DNA from: Tamarix chinensis
Taxonomy: Eukaryota > Streptophyta > Magnoliopsida > Caryophyllales > Tamaricaceae
Assembly: GCA_030549775.1 (NCBI GenBank)
Contig: CM060171.1
Location: 5,557,501 to 5,621,500 of the forward strand
DNA length: 64,000 bases
Direction: 5' to 3'
A program made the position numbers and the translations under genes. The notes beneath the pieces are model-generated. The model was not told the origin of the DNA and did not search any database. It worked only from the letters and a program-made list of their open reading frames with translations. Shown here piece by piece: positions 1-11,702 of the stretch. How positions within the stretch are numbered: position 1 is the first letter of the stretch; every line of letters starts with the position of its first letter.

Positions 1-380
1 AGGGAATTGAAACAATTATCTACAGCAATATGCACGCACATATAATACTAAGTTAATCTGCAATATAAAAAGGGAATTGAAACAATTATCTGCAGCAATA
101 TGCACGCACATATAACACTAAGTTAATCTGCAATATAAAAAGGAAAGTGAAACAATTATCTGCAGCAATATGCATGCACATATAACACTAAGTTAATCTG
201 CAATATAAAAAGGGAAGCGAAACAATTATCTGCAGCAATATGCACTCACATATAACACTAAGTTAATATGCAACATAAAAAGAGAAGTGAAACAATTATC
301 TGCAGCAATATGCATGCACATATAACACTAAGTTAATCTGCAATATAAAAAGGGAACTAAAACAATTATTTGCAACATAC
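1..380. repeat. 70-bp tandem repeat array, 5 copies plus a decayed sixth
   Basis: Five head-to-tail units of exactly 70 bp begin at positions 1, 71, 141, 211 and 281. Each starts AGGGAA-like and ends TGCAATATAAAA, with only a few substitutions between units. A sixth, partly deleted unit starts at 351 and loses register after about 30 bp. The array runs off the left edge, so its total size is unknown. It lies just inside the CACTA-like terminus and may be internal or intronic repeat of that element, which is inference. Confidence 0.9.
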
Positions 381-529
381 ACGCACACAAAACACATTCC
401 AAGTAATTGAAATAGATAAATAGAAAAATAATCTGGCAACACATACATTATGTGCAACATACACGCACATCTGACACATTCAAGGGAACTGAAATAATTA
501 AAGAGAAAAATAATCAAAAAAAATAAGAC

Positions 530-875
530 TTACCACTGTTTGCTACCTAAAAAACCAGATGGAGGAAGATTAATATTGTTCAATAAGCTCTGCACCTGCA
601 AAATTATCAAATAGAGAAGAAAATTTAGGAAATTTTCTACATTTTTCAATGAAGTTGGAGAAAGGGTAGAAGATTAGTAGATATATGAACCGAAATGAAT
701 ATGATGAAGAGGGAAATTAAAGATTTACCCACACAACTAGAAGCTGCAGAACATGGTGGTGCGAAATTGAGGGTTACGGTTTCACGAAATAAAGAGGGAA
801 GTTTTTTCTGTGTTGTTTGTGAAAAATTTTGGCCGGAATAAGAAGTTTGGCGGTAGGGGTAAAAATTTTGGGCGC
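530..875 (-). other. Possible minus-strand exons next to the CACTA-like end
   Basis: Read on the minus strand, about 598-533 looks like a short internal exon: it follows a TTTTGCAG acceptor and ends at a GGTAAG donor, with an open reading of about 20 codons. A second block at about 860-725 looks like a leader with an early ATG, followed by a GT donor. They would be transcribed away from the element end at 1495, as expected for a gene inside a CACTA element or a captured fragment. I do not recognise the protein and the exons are very short, so this is weak. Confidence 0.22.
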
Positions 876-879
876 CAGG

Positions 880-1495
880 GAAAAGAGTACCATGGGCGAC
901 AAAATATATAATTGTTGCCCAAACTTATTTTTGTTGCCCCTGGACCCCTACGGGGGCGCTTCGCACCCCCTTATTGAACAAAAAAAATAACATATATAAT
1001 TTAAACAAACACACTTTTCAACATAATCTTAAAATTTTATGTTTTCATTTGAGCATAATAATGAGTGCACTTCCCATATTAAATACATCCTAAAGTGCGG
1101 ATTTTAAAATTTTCAGCAACCATTTGCTAAAGTATGGGCAACAAAAAAATCATATTGTTGCCCAACACCAAATTATGGGCAACAAAAAATTTAAATCGTA
1201 GCCCAAAAGTGAAGTATATGCAACAAAAAATTTAAATTGTGGCACAAACTACATTATGTCCAACAAAAAATAATATCATTGCCCAAAGATTTTTCCACTA
1301 TAACAAAGGGCAACGATTATAAAAGTTTGTTGCCCTAAAGAAAACAAGGGCAACGATTATAAAAATTTGTTGCCTTAAAGAAAAAAAGGGCAACCATATA
1401 TTTTCGTCGCCCAAAATAGAACCAAGGGCAACAAAATCTGTTCTGTCGCCCTATTATCATAGAAATCGTCGCCCAAACTCACTTTTCTTGTTGTG
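880..1495. mobile_element. Terminal region of a CACTA (En/Spm-like) DNA transposon
   Basis: The right end, read on the minus strand, is CACAACAAGAAAA (1495-1483), close to the CACTACAAGAAAA terminus typical of plant CACTA elements. The next 600 bp are packed with short motifs in both orientations, TTGTTGCCC and GGGCAACAA (for example 912-920, 931-939, 1134-1142) and GGGCGAC variants. These are the subterminal repeats that bind transposase in this superfamily. A GC-rich block at 947-972 sits among them. The other terminus is not in the window, and no TNP2-type transposase is visible. The superfamily call is by motif. Confidence 0.7.
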
Positions 1496-2499
1496 AATCT
1501 TTTCGGCATGAGAAGCAGAAGCAACACCGAAGACCTAAAGTTTATTTCACGGCACATTTAATCTCGGTTTGAATTTATTTATTCTTTTAATTGAAAGTTG
1601 ATGAATGTTTTGGAGTCTTTTTCATTGAATAAATGTTTTAATTTTTAGTGAAGATATCAATATCTTTATTGTGCCATGCTCTTCCACACCCCTATTTACC
1701 TTACATGGTTTCTTATAAAATTTCTATTATTGACTAATATTCCATTCATAACGATTTAAAATCTTTCATCATTTATTTCTTTTTTTTTTAATTCTTCCAA
1801 TGTTATCGGTTCCACTCATTTTAACTCATTTGAAACTCGTAAATCGATCATAAAATATTTTTGAGTTCATCCCTCTATTTTATTTACTCTTGATTCACTC
1901 ATTCTTTACGAATTGTTAAATTAATGAATTTTTTTACTTGATTAGATGATTTTAATTATTTTATCCATTTTTAATCCATTTGATATCAAACCATATACAA
2001 GATCAAATATATTTACATATTTCATTTTTTTCTAAAATTATTTTGCACCTTTCAATAATTCTTATTTTATTTGTGGAGTTCATTTGCTACCCCCAAGTAA
2101 ATTCCTATTTAATATTTTTTCTACACCATTTAAATGGTATAAAAAATGATCAAAAATTTTCCCTACCTACTATTTACCGTCCACATAGCCATTTTACTTG
2201 ATAAAAGTAGATTTTTAAATCTAATAGCCTTCATTCGACCAAAAGTGTAGCCAAAGTTATACTATCCTTACCCCTTTTTCATAAACCGCATACACTCAAT
2301 CACCTACTCATTCTATCAACATACATAATCAATTATATGTGTTGGAAGTCAACCTCACCTCTTTTCACTCCAACCATCAACTGTTACATGCCCTCTCATG
2401 CCCATCTTACCTCATTTGTCTCATTCATTACATATCCCACACGAAATCATCCAATTATTTCCTTCCTTTTGCCTTTTTCCAAGCTAATTAGGTTGTCAT
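1496..2499. other. AT-rich intergenic stretch, no gene seen
   Basis: No conserved open reading frame, RNA gene or element boundary was recognised. The sequence is AT-rich with many T-runs. The last five bases (2495-2499, GTCAT) form the left target duplication of the next LTR. Confidence 0.6.
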
Positions 2500-3479
2500 T
2501 GTAACACCCTCATTTTTACTGCTAAAAATATTCGTTTTACGGAAGCATTAATTACAAAATCAATGGGTGTTACCGCCACACTCAGTATAAGTCTGGCATT
2601 CACTAGCATTCTTATACTAAGTGCTAAGGCTAAAACATTTCTTTACTCAAATAACATGATGACAAAAGTCAAGATACAGAGAGCAATAGATGAGTACGAT
2701 ACTAGTTAAAAGTAACATCAGCAGTCAACCAAAACTAAGGAGATAAATTACAGGAGGACACAAAAGTCCAAAACAATTGGAGACCAGATAACAAAAGAGA
2801 CACCGGATATTCATATGCTCTCAAAACTGACTGACAGCTTTCAACGGGACTCGGAACTGACATGCAAAGTCCACTGCCTATTGAATGGGTAGGGGCCCAT
2901 GAAAATGAACCCTTCAGTACTACGGTACTGAGTAACCCTTTATACCAAACTAATATGATAAACAACATGGAACACATGCAAGGCATACCATTAACATTGT
3001 ATAAGACATATACATACACATACGAGGATTGAGATACAACAGTTATTTAGATAATCAAATTCCATCTTGGTCACATACTACTTATATTCACTCTTCTGAA
3101 ACAGCTGAACTTACCAAATGGATAACCTAGAGATACTATATGAAGTATGATTAGAAGAAAACCCTAATACAATAACCATAAGGTATCATGACAATACATA
3201 GCATAAACATTAAGATATACATGAGATGATCCAACATAATAATTATAACAGGTAAGCAATAGTCACTAGTTACATACTATTCATGCATGCTTATTTAGAG
3301 TATAATAACACTTATCAACTAAGCATCCCAAGATGCTTTCTGAAACAATAATCAAAACCCACTCTACACCACAATTTTAACCTTTACCGCGTAATTCATG
3401 TCTTAATATTATCTCCAACCAATTACATAGCATCACAGGTATGTTCACAGATAAAATATATTCAGATCCCCAACATTGC

Positions 3480-3905
3480 AGGTATACTTACAGGTATAGT
3501 GTAATAAAATACATAATGTCACATATATGCTTATAGGTACAGTATAATAACCAATTACAGAACGTCACAGTTACACTTACAGATACAATATAATAACATC
3601 CATAACCTCACAGGTACATGATAACAACATACATAACATCACAGGTATACTTACAGGTATAGTATAATGACATCCACAACCTCACAGGTATACTTACACG
3701 TACAAGATAACAACGTACTTAACGTACAAGATAACAACGTACTTAACGTTACAGGTATACTTACAGGTACAAGATAACAACGTACTTAACATCACAAGTG
3801 TACTTACATATACAATATGTTAAAATACATAACCTCACAAGTATATTATAGGTGCGGTATAATAAAATCCATCATATCACAAGTATGTTCACAAATATAA
3901 TACCA
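3480..3905. repeat. Degenerate short tandem repeats inside the LTR
   Basis: Repeated units built on CACAGGTATACTTACAGGTA followed by CAAGATAACAACGTACTTAAC or an ATAATAACATCC variant recur roughly every 45 bp. One unit (3713-3756) is partly duplicated almost exactly. No coding potential. Confidence 0.75.
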
Positions 3906-3911
3906 ATACAG

Positions 3912-4092
3912 ATAGGCACAAAGGCTGCTATCTCAAAACCACAGGTAAACACAACGGCTACTACCGAAACCATAGGTAGGCACAAGAGTTGCTACCGAAT
4001 CCACAGGCAGGCACAATAGCTACTACCCAAAATCACAGGTAGGCACAACGGCTGCTACCAAAACCACAGGTAGGCACAACGGCTACTACCAA
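3912..4092. repeat. About six 33-36 bp tandem units inside the LTR
   Basis: The unit is approximately CACAGGTAGGCACAACGGCT followed by GCTACCAAAAC. About six copies lie head to tail with small length differences. A weakly related stretch with GTGCGCAAAGACAACTACC-like units occurs at 54810-54890 in the related solo LTR. Confidence 0.75.
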
Positions 4093-5487
4093 CCCAATCC
4101 AATGTCCAATAATAATCGTTCCAATCAAATCATATCATGTCCATTTTTATTTACTCGGGAGGGATACAATAATAACTTGGAGACATAACAGTATACCGGT
4201 CATACCGGCGCACAAGGCAACACGATACCCTCCACTATCCAACCCAAAGGAATAACAACACTCTGGTCATGCTAGTGCACAAGGCACACAGTACCCTTCT
4301 CACCTCGAACACCTAATCCTTAAGTATCGATACCCCCTATAGGGCCCGTAGGTCATCTATACGGTAGATTAGGGCCTTATTGGGGCAAAATCGGCACATT
4401 AGAAACCCAAACAAATCGAGGACTCCTACCTCGTCTCTAGGATAGCTACCCCTAGAGAGAAACCATTTCCAAACTCGAGGTCTTCCACTTTACGTATTAG
4501 TATTTTTATAAAGTGATCACAGATAACACACATTACACATTTATTCTCATTTCCATACTTATTCATTTTTCCTTTATTTCCAATTATCCAAGTCAATCCT
4601 ATGGTCAACAGTATAAAACAAAATCAAAGTCAATACTAAGGTCAACCTACCAAAAGTCTAAGGCCATCCTATGTCCAATTATTCACATTTGAGAGCACTA
4701 GGCTGAAAATGACCAAATTGCCCCCGAGGCCAATAATTATCAGATCATCATTCATTTAAATACTAAATCCATTTTATTTATTAATTTGTCGTGAAAAGGC
4801 TAAAACAAAATAATCTAACTATTTATTATACAATTTAAATTATCGATTATGTCAAAAGACCATTTTTTCCTTACACAGGTTTCTGCATACAAAACCCTAT
4901 CATATACTTTTGGAACGTACAAAACACATGATCACAAAACCAACAATAGATAATACATATTAGACATGATATTCAGGATAAATATCATAATACACAAAAA
5001 TGACTAAATTGTCCCTATGGAACACATTCCTAATAATTATTCCACAATTATATCTAAACATGCTAAACTAATAATTATATACATAGTTGTCATACCAAAT
5101 ATTTTTCCGTCATTAGAATTATTTTTAAATCATAATTTTGTACCCAAAATATTTTATATCAGATAACATATTCGTTTTATCCGTTTTCATAATACCAATA
5201 ATTAATACATAATTATATCGAAATAAATCATGCTTAACATATTCCATACACCAAAAATCTTAATGTGCTATCACGCAACATTTAACATTTTAGTAGGGTA
5301 TAACGGTTACCTGAATTCCAACAAAAACGTAAAATTTAGCGGTATCCACTAAAAACTATTAGGTCCTGCTAATTAAACTTTCGTACCTAAAAATAATACC
5401 ACAATTATAGAATTAATATCTATCAGATAAAATAATAATTATAGCATTTGATATTGGTACCAAAAATTACTAACATTACATACGCAA

Positions 5488-5510
5488 CTCACGCTGCATA
5501 GCAGCGTGAG
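5488..5510. other. Perfect 10-bp inverted repeat with a 3-nt loop
   Basis: CTCACGCTGC, loop ATA, GCAGCGTGAG. It is a perfect hairpin at the transition from the AT-rich part of the LTR to its G-rich part. Function unknown; it may be an RNA stem-loop of the LTR transcript or chance. Confidence 0.6.
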
Positions 5511-5519
5511 CCATGTATG

Positions 5520-6300
5520 CATAGGGGGATCGACTGTTGGCTGGGCGAGGGTTGGCCGGCAAGGTAGGGAAAGGGAGAGGGTGGCAGAGGTGGTGGTCGG
5601 CGGAGCAAGTGGCTGGCTGGCGGTTGCTGGGGTGGTGCTGTTGCTGGACGATGGGCTGCGACAGGGGGAGGGTGATGGCTAGAGGTGGCTGCGAAGTGGT
5701 GGAGGAGTGGCTGCTGCTGGACGACGAAGATAGAAAGATGGGCAACGGGTTGGACGTAGGGAGGAGGAGAATAGGAGTTGCGGGAGAGGGTGTTGCGGTG
5801 GCTGGAAGCTAGCGAGGCTCGGTGGTGATGTGTTCCGGTGCTGGGGTGGTGGTGGTGCTGCTGGAATGAAGGGAGGAGGTGGCAGGGAGGTTGGATGCTG
5901 TGTGGGTTGGCAGGGGAGTGTGCTACTGGTTGATCGAACAAGACAAGGGGAAGGGCTAGCTGCGATATGGTCGGGGGTGTTTGTGTGGAAGGAAAACCAA
6001 ACAAAGGAGAGAGGGGGAGGAGGATGGGAAGGCTGTTTGGGCAACGGGGCTGCGTGGCTGCGTGCTGCACTGCTTGGGGGGTTGGTCGAGAAAAAATAGG
6101 AGGGGGCTGCTTGTTTGGAGTGTTAAGTGCAGCGTGCATGTGTGTGCATGTATATAGCGTAGGGCTTTGTTTGGCTGGGGCTCATAGAAGGCGTTGAAAG
6201 TAATAGGGGGTGCTGGATGAATAGTGGGTTGGGGGAAATGTGTTGGAGTGTGTAAGTGTGTGTCGTGTGTGGCGTGTATAAGACGGTGGAGTAAAGTAAG
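5520..6300. repeat. G-rich low-complexity part of the LTR
   Basis: Long runs of GGTGG, GGAGG and GCTGCTGG give high G on the plus strand, and overlapping proline- or serine-rich ORFs on the minus strand in several frames at once. Openness in several frames together indicates compositional bias, not coding. Similar stretches occur at 28660-29320 and 57700-58500. Confidence 0.65.
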
Positions 6301-6741
6301 AAAGTGACGGAGACAGGGAGAGTATTTATGGGGAAGAGACAGTAAATGGCAGAGGGAGAGAGAGAGAGAGAAGAAAACATATTATATATATATATATTTG
6401 GAGAAAAATAATTCGGAGAAAAATAATCTGATCTGAGATAGATTTAAATAAAATAAAAAAGATAAAAATAATTGGGAATAAATTTTAAGAATTTATTTCA
6501 GGTTACAGGTCGCGGTTATTAATAAAATAATTCGGATAAGATTTACGGATAAAAACTAAGATTAAAATAAATAGTCAGTTTCTATCAACTTTTTAACCTG
6601 ATTATTTTTATATATAAAACCTCCATATTAATACGAATAATAATAACACTTTTAATATTAAACCTTATAAAATAATAATTATAACTAATCATACGATTAT
6701 TAATTTATAATTAACATTTCTAAAAATGGGGTACTACAGTC

Positions 6742-6764
6742 NNNNNNNNNNNNNNNNNNNNNNN
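6742..6764. other. Assembly gap (23 N)
   Basis: A run of 23 N separates the solo LTR from a copia element that lacks its 5' LTR and the start of gag. The true missing length is probably much more than 23 bp. Confidence 0.98.
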
Positions 6765-9700
6765 TTTCTGGTAGGGCTGAATGATAGCTATGAAAATATT
6801 AGAGGTTCCATCATTGCTATGGATCTCTTACCCACTGTTAATAAGGCTTACTACATACTCCAACATGTAGATAAATAGAGGGAGATTATCGGTATTGTTG
6901 GACTTAACAGTGATGCTAATGCTAATGCTAATGCCATGGCAGCCTCTAAATTTATGGGGTTCAAATCACAAAATAAGACTTGGGATTCAAAAAGGAAAAG
7001 GCCTTAAAAAGGTGCTCTCGTTGTCATTAAAGGGGACACACAGTGGAACAATGTTTCAAACTGATAGGATATTTGGATTGGTATGATAAGGTGAAAGGAA
7101 AACCAACCACAAGGGTAGCTACGAATGTGACTGATGGTTGAGAGATGATGGACAATCCCTTGGATTCTGGTTCAATTAATGGTGTACCAGTTACTGTAGA
7201 TCCAGCAATGGTGCATGTTTATTAAGAGATCATGAAAAATATGAAGCAAAATGGAAGTGGAATTGATCTTTCGAGTGCCAATTTTGCAGGTACAGATGCC
7301 ACGGCATCTCATATTTCCTCTATTCCTACTTAGATTATTGACACAGGTGCATCCGACCATATGTATCATGATGCATCTATATTTGTGTCATTTCATACTC
7401 ATCCTTTTCCTACATACATTAGCCTACCTGATAAAGCAAAACAAAAGGTCACAAAGAATGGTGATGTGCATCTCGGTTCAATTATCTTGAAGGATGTTTT
7501 ATACGTTCCTGAGTTTAAACATCATTGGATGAGTGTAGGTAAACTTCTTGATTCCTCTAATCTTGTTGCCTATTTTAATCCTATTAATTGTTCTTTTCAG
7601 CACCCTACATCTAATGTTGTAGTGGCTTCGGGCAATAGACAACATGATCTATATCTTCTTGATAACAACTACAGTGCATCCAACATCAATAAGTGTAATA
7701 ATGTTCATGATTGTAAACTGCCAATCTCTCTTGTTCATGCTAGATTAGGTCACACTTCCTTATCTAGAATGAAACATATAGAAATCTGTAATTGTGATGG
7801 ATTATCCACATAAATTTGTGATGTTTGTAATCTTGCTAAACAACACAAAAAATCTTTTGTTCCTAATCCTTCTATAGCAGCTGTTTGCTTTGAGTTGATA
7901 TATGTTGACCTATGGGGTCCTTACAAGACACGATCATTATGTGGAGCCGCCTATTTCTTTACAATTGTAGATGATCACTCAAGAGCAACGTGGACTTTCC
8001 TTCTCAACAACAAGCATCAAGTCCCTGCTACTATTTCTAGTTTTCTGTCATATGTGAAAACCCAGTTTAACTCCAAAGTTAAATGAATACAGAGTGACAA
8101 TGGCAGTGAGGTTCTTAATCAAGTTTGTTCTCAGATGTTTCATAAGGAAGGAATTCTTCATCAAAGGTCTATACCTTCTACACCACAACAGAATGGAAGG
8201 GTGGAACAGAAGCATAGGCATTTGCTTGATATGGCTCAGGCCATTATATTTCATGCACATCTTCCTATCGAAGTTTGGGGTTATTGTGTTCTTGCTGCCA
8301 CACACATAATCAACATACTACCTTCTTCCATTTTGTCTTGGAAAACACCTTTCGAAATTCTTTGTAACAGACCTCCCACCTATGATCATCTCAGAATCAT
8401 AGGTTGCCTCTGCTACGTACATCACCCTACAACTAAATAATTACAACCTCGTTCCAAAAGATGTGTTCTACTCAGGTATCCATGCGGACAGAAAGGATAT
8501 CGAGCGTTTGACATTGAAGCAAAAAGGGTCTTTGTTTCACGAAATGTAATTTTTAGAGAGGATATATTTCCATTTCAAAATAGGATGGATGACCCACTAT
8601 CACCCACCAACTCTTTACCCCTCATAAGTCCCATTCCTGACCCTATGCCTTCTCTTGTTCATTTACCTTCTTCTAATCACGATTTGACAATTCATACTCC
8701 TACTTTTTCTTCTTCACATGGCTCACCATTGCTATTGGCACCTCATATATTAGATCATTCCTTATCACCCACTTTCCATAACAATCCAGAATTGTCACTT
8801 CCACATCCCAGCTTACCTGTATGTCGATCCACATGTATAAGACACCCTCCTTCATTTTTTAATAACTTTCATTGTCCGACTTTACCTTCTACTGATTACC
8901 GTTGTTTCTCATTGGTTAATAAAAATCTAGATCATTTTTCCACAGAATATACTGCCTCCTTAGCCAATGTACTAGCTTTGCAAGAACCTTCAACCTATTT
9001 TCAAGCCAAAGATAACCTATTATGGGTTGCTGCTATGCAAAAAGAATTGTCAGCTCTTGAAGCCAATGATACATGGGAAATTACTACACTTCCGCCTGGC
9101 AAGAAAGCAATTGGGTCCAAGTGGGTTTACAAGATTAAATTCAAACTAGATGGTATTGTTGAACAGTATAAGGCACGCATGGTTGCAAAGGGGTTTAATC
9201 AAGTGAAAAAAAAGAAGATTATAAACACACTTTCTCACCAATAGCAAAACTGGCTACGGTTCGAATTCTTATTGCTCTTGCCACAATTCAGCATTGGCCT
9301 TTATACCAGTTGGATATCAACAACGCTTTCCTCCATGGTTTTCTAGATGAGGAAGCATATATGCAACCTCCTCAAGGATACACCAAGGCACTTCTAGGAC
9401 AGGTTTGCAGATCACGAAGGTCATTATATGGATTAAAACAATCATCTCGGCAATGGAACATTGAACTCACCAAATGCTTGGTTAGTCTTGGTTTTCAACA
9501 ATCCAAACGTAACTATTCTCTTTTTGTCAAGCATGGTCATGCGCTTATTACTATTGCTCTAGTCTACGTAGATGATCTTCTACTAACTGGAAATGGTCCT
9601 GTTGATATTCATACTACTAAAGTTGCTCAAATCTTCCACCATTAAAGACCTTGGCTTAATAAGGTATTTTTTAGGACTTGAAATTGCCCATTCCTCGTCT

Positions 9701-10525
9701 GGTACCTTTCTTAACTAACGCAAATACATCATGGACATCATCACTGATACTCAAATGCAAGATTGCGAAGCAACTCCTTTTCCACTGCCTTGAGGTCTTA
9801 AACTCTCAGTTGATGATGGTTCTTCGTTAGATGATCCAGACTCTTATAGACGGCTTATTGGTCGACTTTTATACCTTCATATGAGTAGACCAGACCTTTC
9901 TTATGCTGTGCAACACTTAAGTCAATTTGTGTAAGCTCCACAAGACCACGAGTCCCTCACATGCAAGTTGCCCTTCATGTTATTCGTTATTTACAAGGCA
10001 CCATTGACAAGGGTCTTTTTTTATCTAGCTACATCATCTCTTGAACTTTCTGCTTACAGTGATGCCGATTGGGCCACATGTCTTTTTAGCAGCCGTTCAC
10101 TTACAAGCTATTGCGTATTCCTTGGATTATCTTTAGTTTCCTGGAAAACAAAGAAACAAAAAACCGTGTCCAAATCTTCTGCTAAGGCTGAATACCGAAG
10201 CATGTCAGTTACCTCAAGTGAACATGTTTGGATTGCTGGATTGCTTGAAGATTTACATGTTTCTCCTCCTTTGCCTATTCAACTATATTGTGACAATAAG
10301 GCTGCCTTACATATTGCTGCTAATCCCGTTTTCCATGAACGGACTAAACATTTTAATGTTGATTGTCATTTTGTTCGAGATATGGTTCAATCCGATTTAC
10401 TTTGTACGTCTCATGTTCGTTCTGGTTTACAGCTTGCTGATCTGATGACAAAGCCACTTGGGGCCCAACAACATCAATTCTTAAGTGTCAAGCTTGGTCT
10501 GGTTCAGTGTCCTAGTCCAAATTGA
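6765..10525 (+). pseudogene. Copia gag-pol polyprotein, broken
   Basis: Visible pieces: a gag end (LNDSYENIRGSI at 6776 on) and a decayed zinc knuckle with GHTVEQCFK-like spacing near 7035. The integrase zinc motif HARLGH is at about 7735, then IYVDLWGPY (7896) and the DNGSE and TPQQNGRVEQKH core near 8095-8220. Reverse transcriptase has WVYKIK (9122), QLDINNAFLHG (9307) and an intact YVDD box (about 9568). RNase H contains AYSDADWA (10050), SSAKAEYRS (10175) and LYCDNKAAL (10285). It is interrupted by in-frame stops (for example after 7813, 8086 and 8440) and by frameshifts near 9210 and 9640. Despite this, the RT catalytic box and RNase H are the best preserved of the three copia elements here. 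Confidence 0.9.
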
Positions 10526-10537
10526 GGGGGGGGGGGA
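10521..10537 (+). other. Polypurine tract of the copia element
   Basis: A run ATTGAGGGGGGGGGGGA lies directly before the TG of the 3' LTR and just after the pol stop codon. This is the plus-strand priming position for reverse transcription. Confidence 0.75.
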
Positions 10538-10758
10538 TGTAGAAATATACGAAGGAATATACATATATTCCCTCATGCCTGTAATTACTTTAGATTAGCA
10601 GTTAGTTAGACAGACGTTAACAGTTTTCTATATATCTATATAAGTCATATACGACTAAAGACTTGGAAGTAAGAAAAATAATAATAAAAGAGACAGGACT
10701 CTATATTGTCCTAGTTCATATTTGTTTTCCTCCTACCCTATATAAATCTGTTCTTACA
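10538..10758 (+). repeat. 3' LTR of the truncated copia element
   Basis: It begins TGTAGAAATATAC right after the polypurine tract and probably ends TTCTTACA at 10758. It holds TATATA motifs (10632 on) as expected for an LTR promoter. There is no second LTR in the window to confirm the end. Confidence 0.65.
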
Positions 10759-11702
10759 TATCTACATAATCAAATGAGGAGCACAAAGCATTCATGATAT
10801 AATCATCAATTAATCAAAACAATAACAATTTAAAGATCAAATAGATAATTAAAAAATACTTGCAAATCAAATAAGAGAATTCAAGATGAGATGAAGACAT
10901 AAAACAAGTTATCATTGTTTTTAATTGATTTTCCAATTTTCTCCTTTATTGCTAAAGAAAAACTAAACAAATTTGAAATGAAAAATATTATCTATGAAGA
11001 GAGAGAGGTTTTGTCCTTGAAAAGACAAGGCCGAACCCTCTTTGTCTTTGAAAATGTCCAAAGTTGAATGAATCTAAAAAGGAAAATGATTGTTCAAACC
11101 GTTATTGGAAAACAAGAAAACACGGATTGTGTAAATAAACACAGGTCTATATGTTTTTATCTGAACTCTCAACTTGATGGAAATGTGAACTGGTCCTCGT
11201 GTTTTTTCTACTGCCAAATATATTGTCCATGAAACCTCTACACATGCTTTCCGTGATGAATTTTCTCTAGTGCTGGCCTCTTTTGCTCTTGATTCTAAGC
11301 CCTCATATATGCTCTTTGCTCTTTTCTCTTTTTCCTTGATTTCTCCTTTGAATTCTTTCTTTTTCATCTTCACCCGTAAATTCTAATCATAAGAGAAAAA
11401 CTCGAGAAAAGGTTAAATGTGATATAACGGTCATATGGCCTATTTCCACCAAATAATATCATATAAAACCTACATATCAATCATTCCTAGTATTTGACAA
11501 GAGAAAGACCAGTATGATCTTGACATTTGACCTAGAGAGATGGACGATCTTGTCTGACTTGAGTTGTGAGACTGTTGTTCATCTCCTAACTAAACTTGCT
11601 TGCTATTGCATGTAGCCGGCAGCAGATATGTCATGGGATTGTATATCCATGAAATGTGGCTTGGCAGTACTTAATTTTCTTCTGCCCCATTTCCTTTGTC
11701 AG
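10759..11702. other. Upstream non-coding stretch before the first visible DEG7-like exon
   Basis: No exon of the missing N-terminal protease domain could be found here on either strand. A 99-codon minus-strand ORF (11074-11373) resembles nothing I know and is lysine- and glutamate-rich in an AT-rich context. The final bases (TTTCCTTTGTCAG, to 11702) are a good splice acceptor for the exon at 11703, so at least the right part is intron. Confidence 0.55.

Larger units (their letters stand above)
2500..6738 (-). mobile_element. Solo LTR of a long-LTR Ty3/gypsy (chromodomain-type) element
   Basis: The block starts TGTAACACCC and ends TACTACA, and resembles the blocks at 26050-29608 and 54175-58729 along its length: a GGAAGC motif near the left end, TATACTAAGTGCTAAGGC, then a G-rich stretch near the right end. 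The 26050 copy has a primer binding site and a chromodomain tail on the minus strand, so the family is read as minus. Here no internal region adjoins the left end. The left flank GTCAT (2495-2499) matches GTC then N on the right (6739-6741 and gap), as expected for a 5-bp target duplication around a solo LTR. Minus-strand proline-rich ORFs at 5489-6139 are low-complexity artefacts. Confidence 0.75.
6765..10758 (+). mobile_element. 5'-truncated Ty1/copia retrotransposon
   Basis: The order is gag end, CCHC knuckle remnant, integrase, reverse transcriptase, RNase H, polypurine tract, 3' LTR. That order with integrase before reverse transcriptase defines Ty1/copia. The 5' LTR, primer binding site and gag N-terminus are missing, apparently in the gap at 6742-6764. 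The 3' LTR is small (about 221 bp). Coding frames are broken, so the element is not autonomous. Confidence 0.9.

Noticed and set aside
1..380. Regular repeats considered as a CRISPR array
   Set aside because: Units are contiguous 70-bp copies with no unique spacers, and the window is plant nuclear DNA.
5476..6139. Overlapping proline/serine/histidine-rich ORFs up to 216 codons on the minus strand
   Set aside because: Open in several frames at once because of G-rich low-complexity sequence inside a gypsy LTR; no signal peptide or ordered motif, unlike 41591-42091.
11074..11373. 99-codon minus-strand ORF upstream of the DEG7-like gene
   Set aside because: No recognisable domain and AT-rich composition; probably chance in non-coding sequence.
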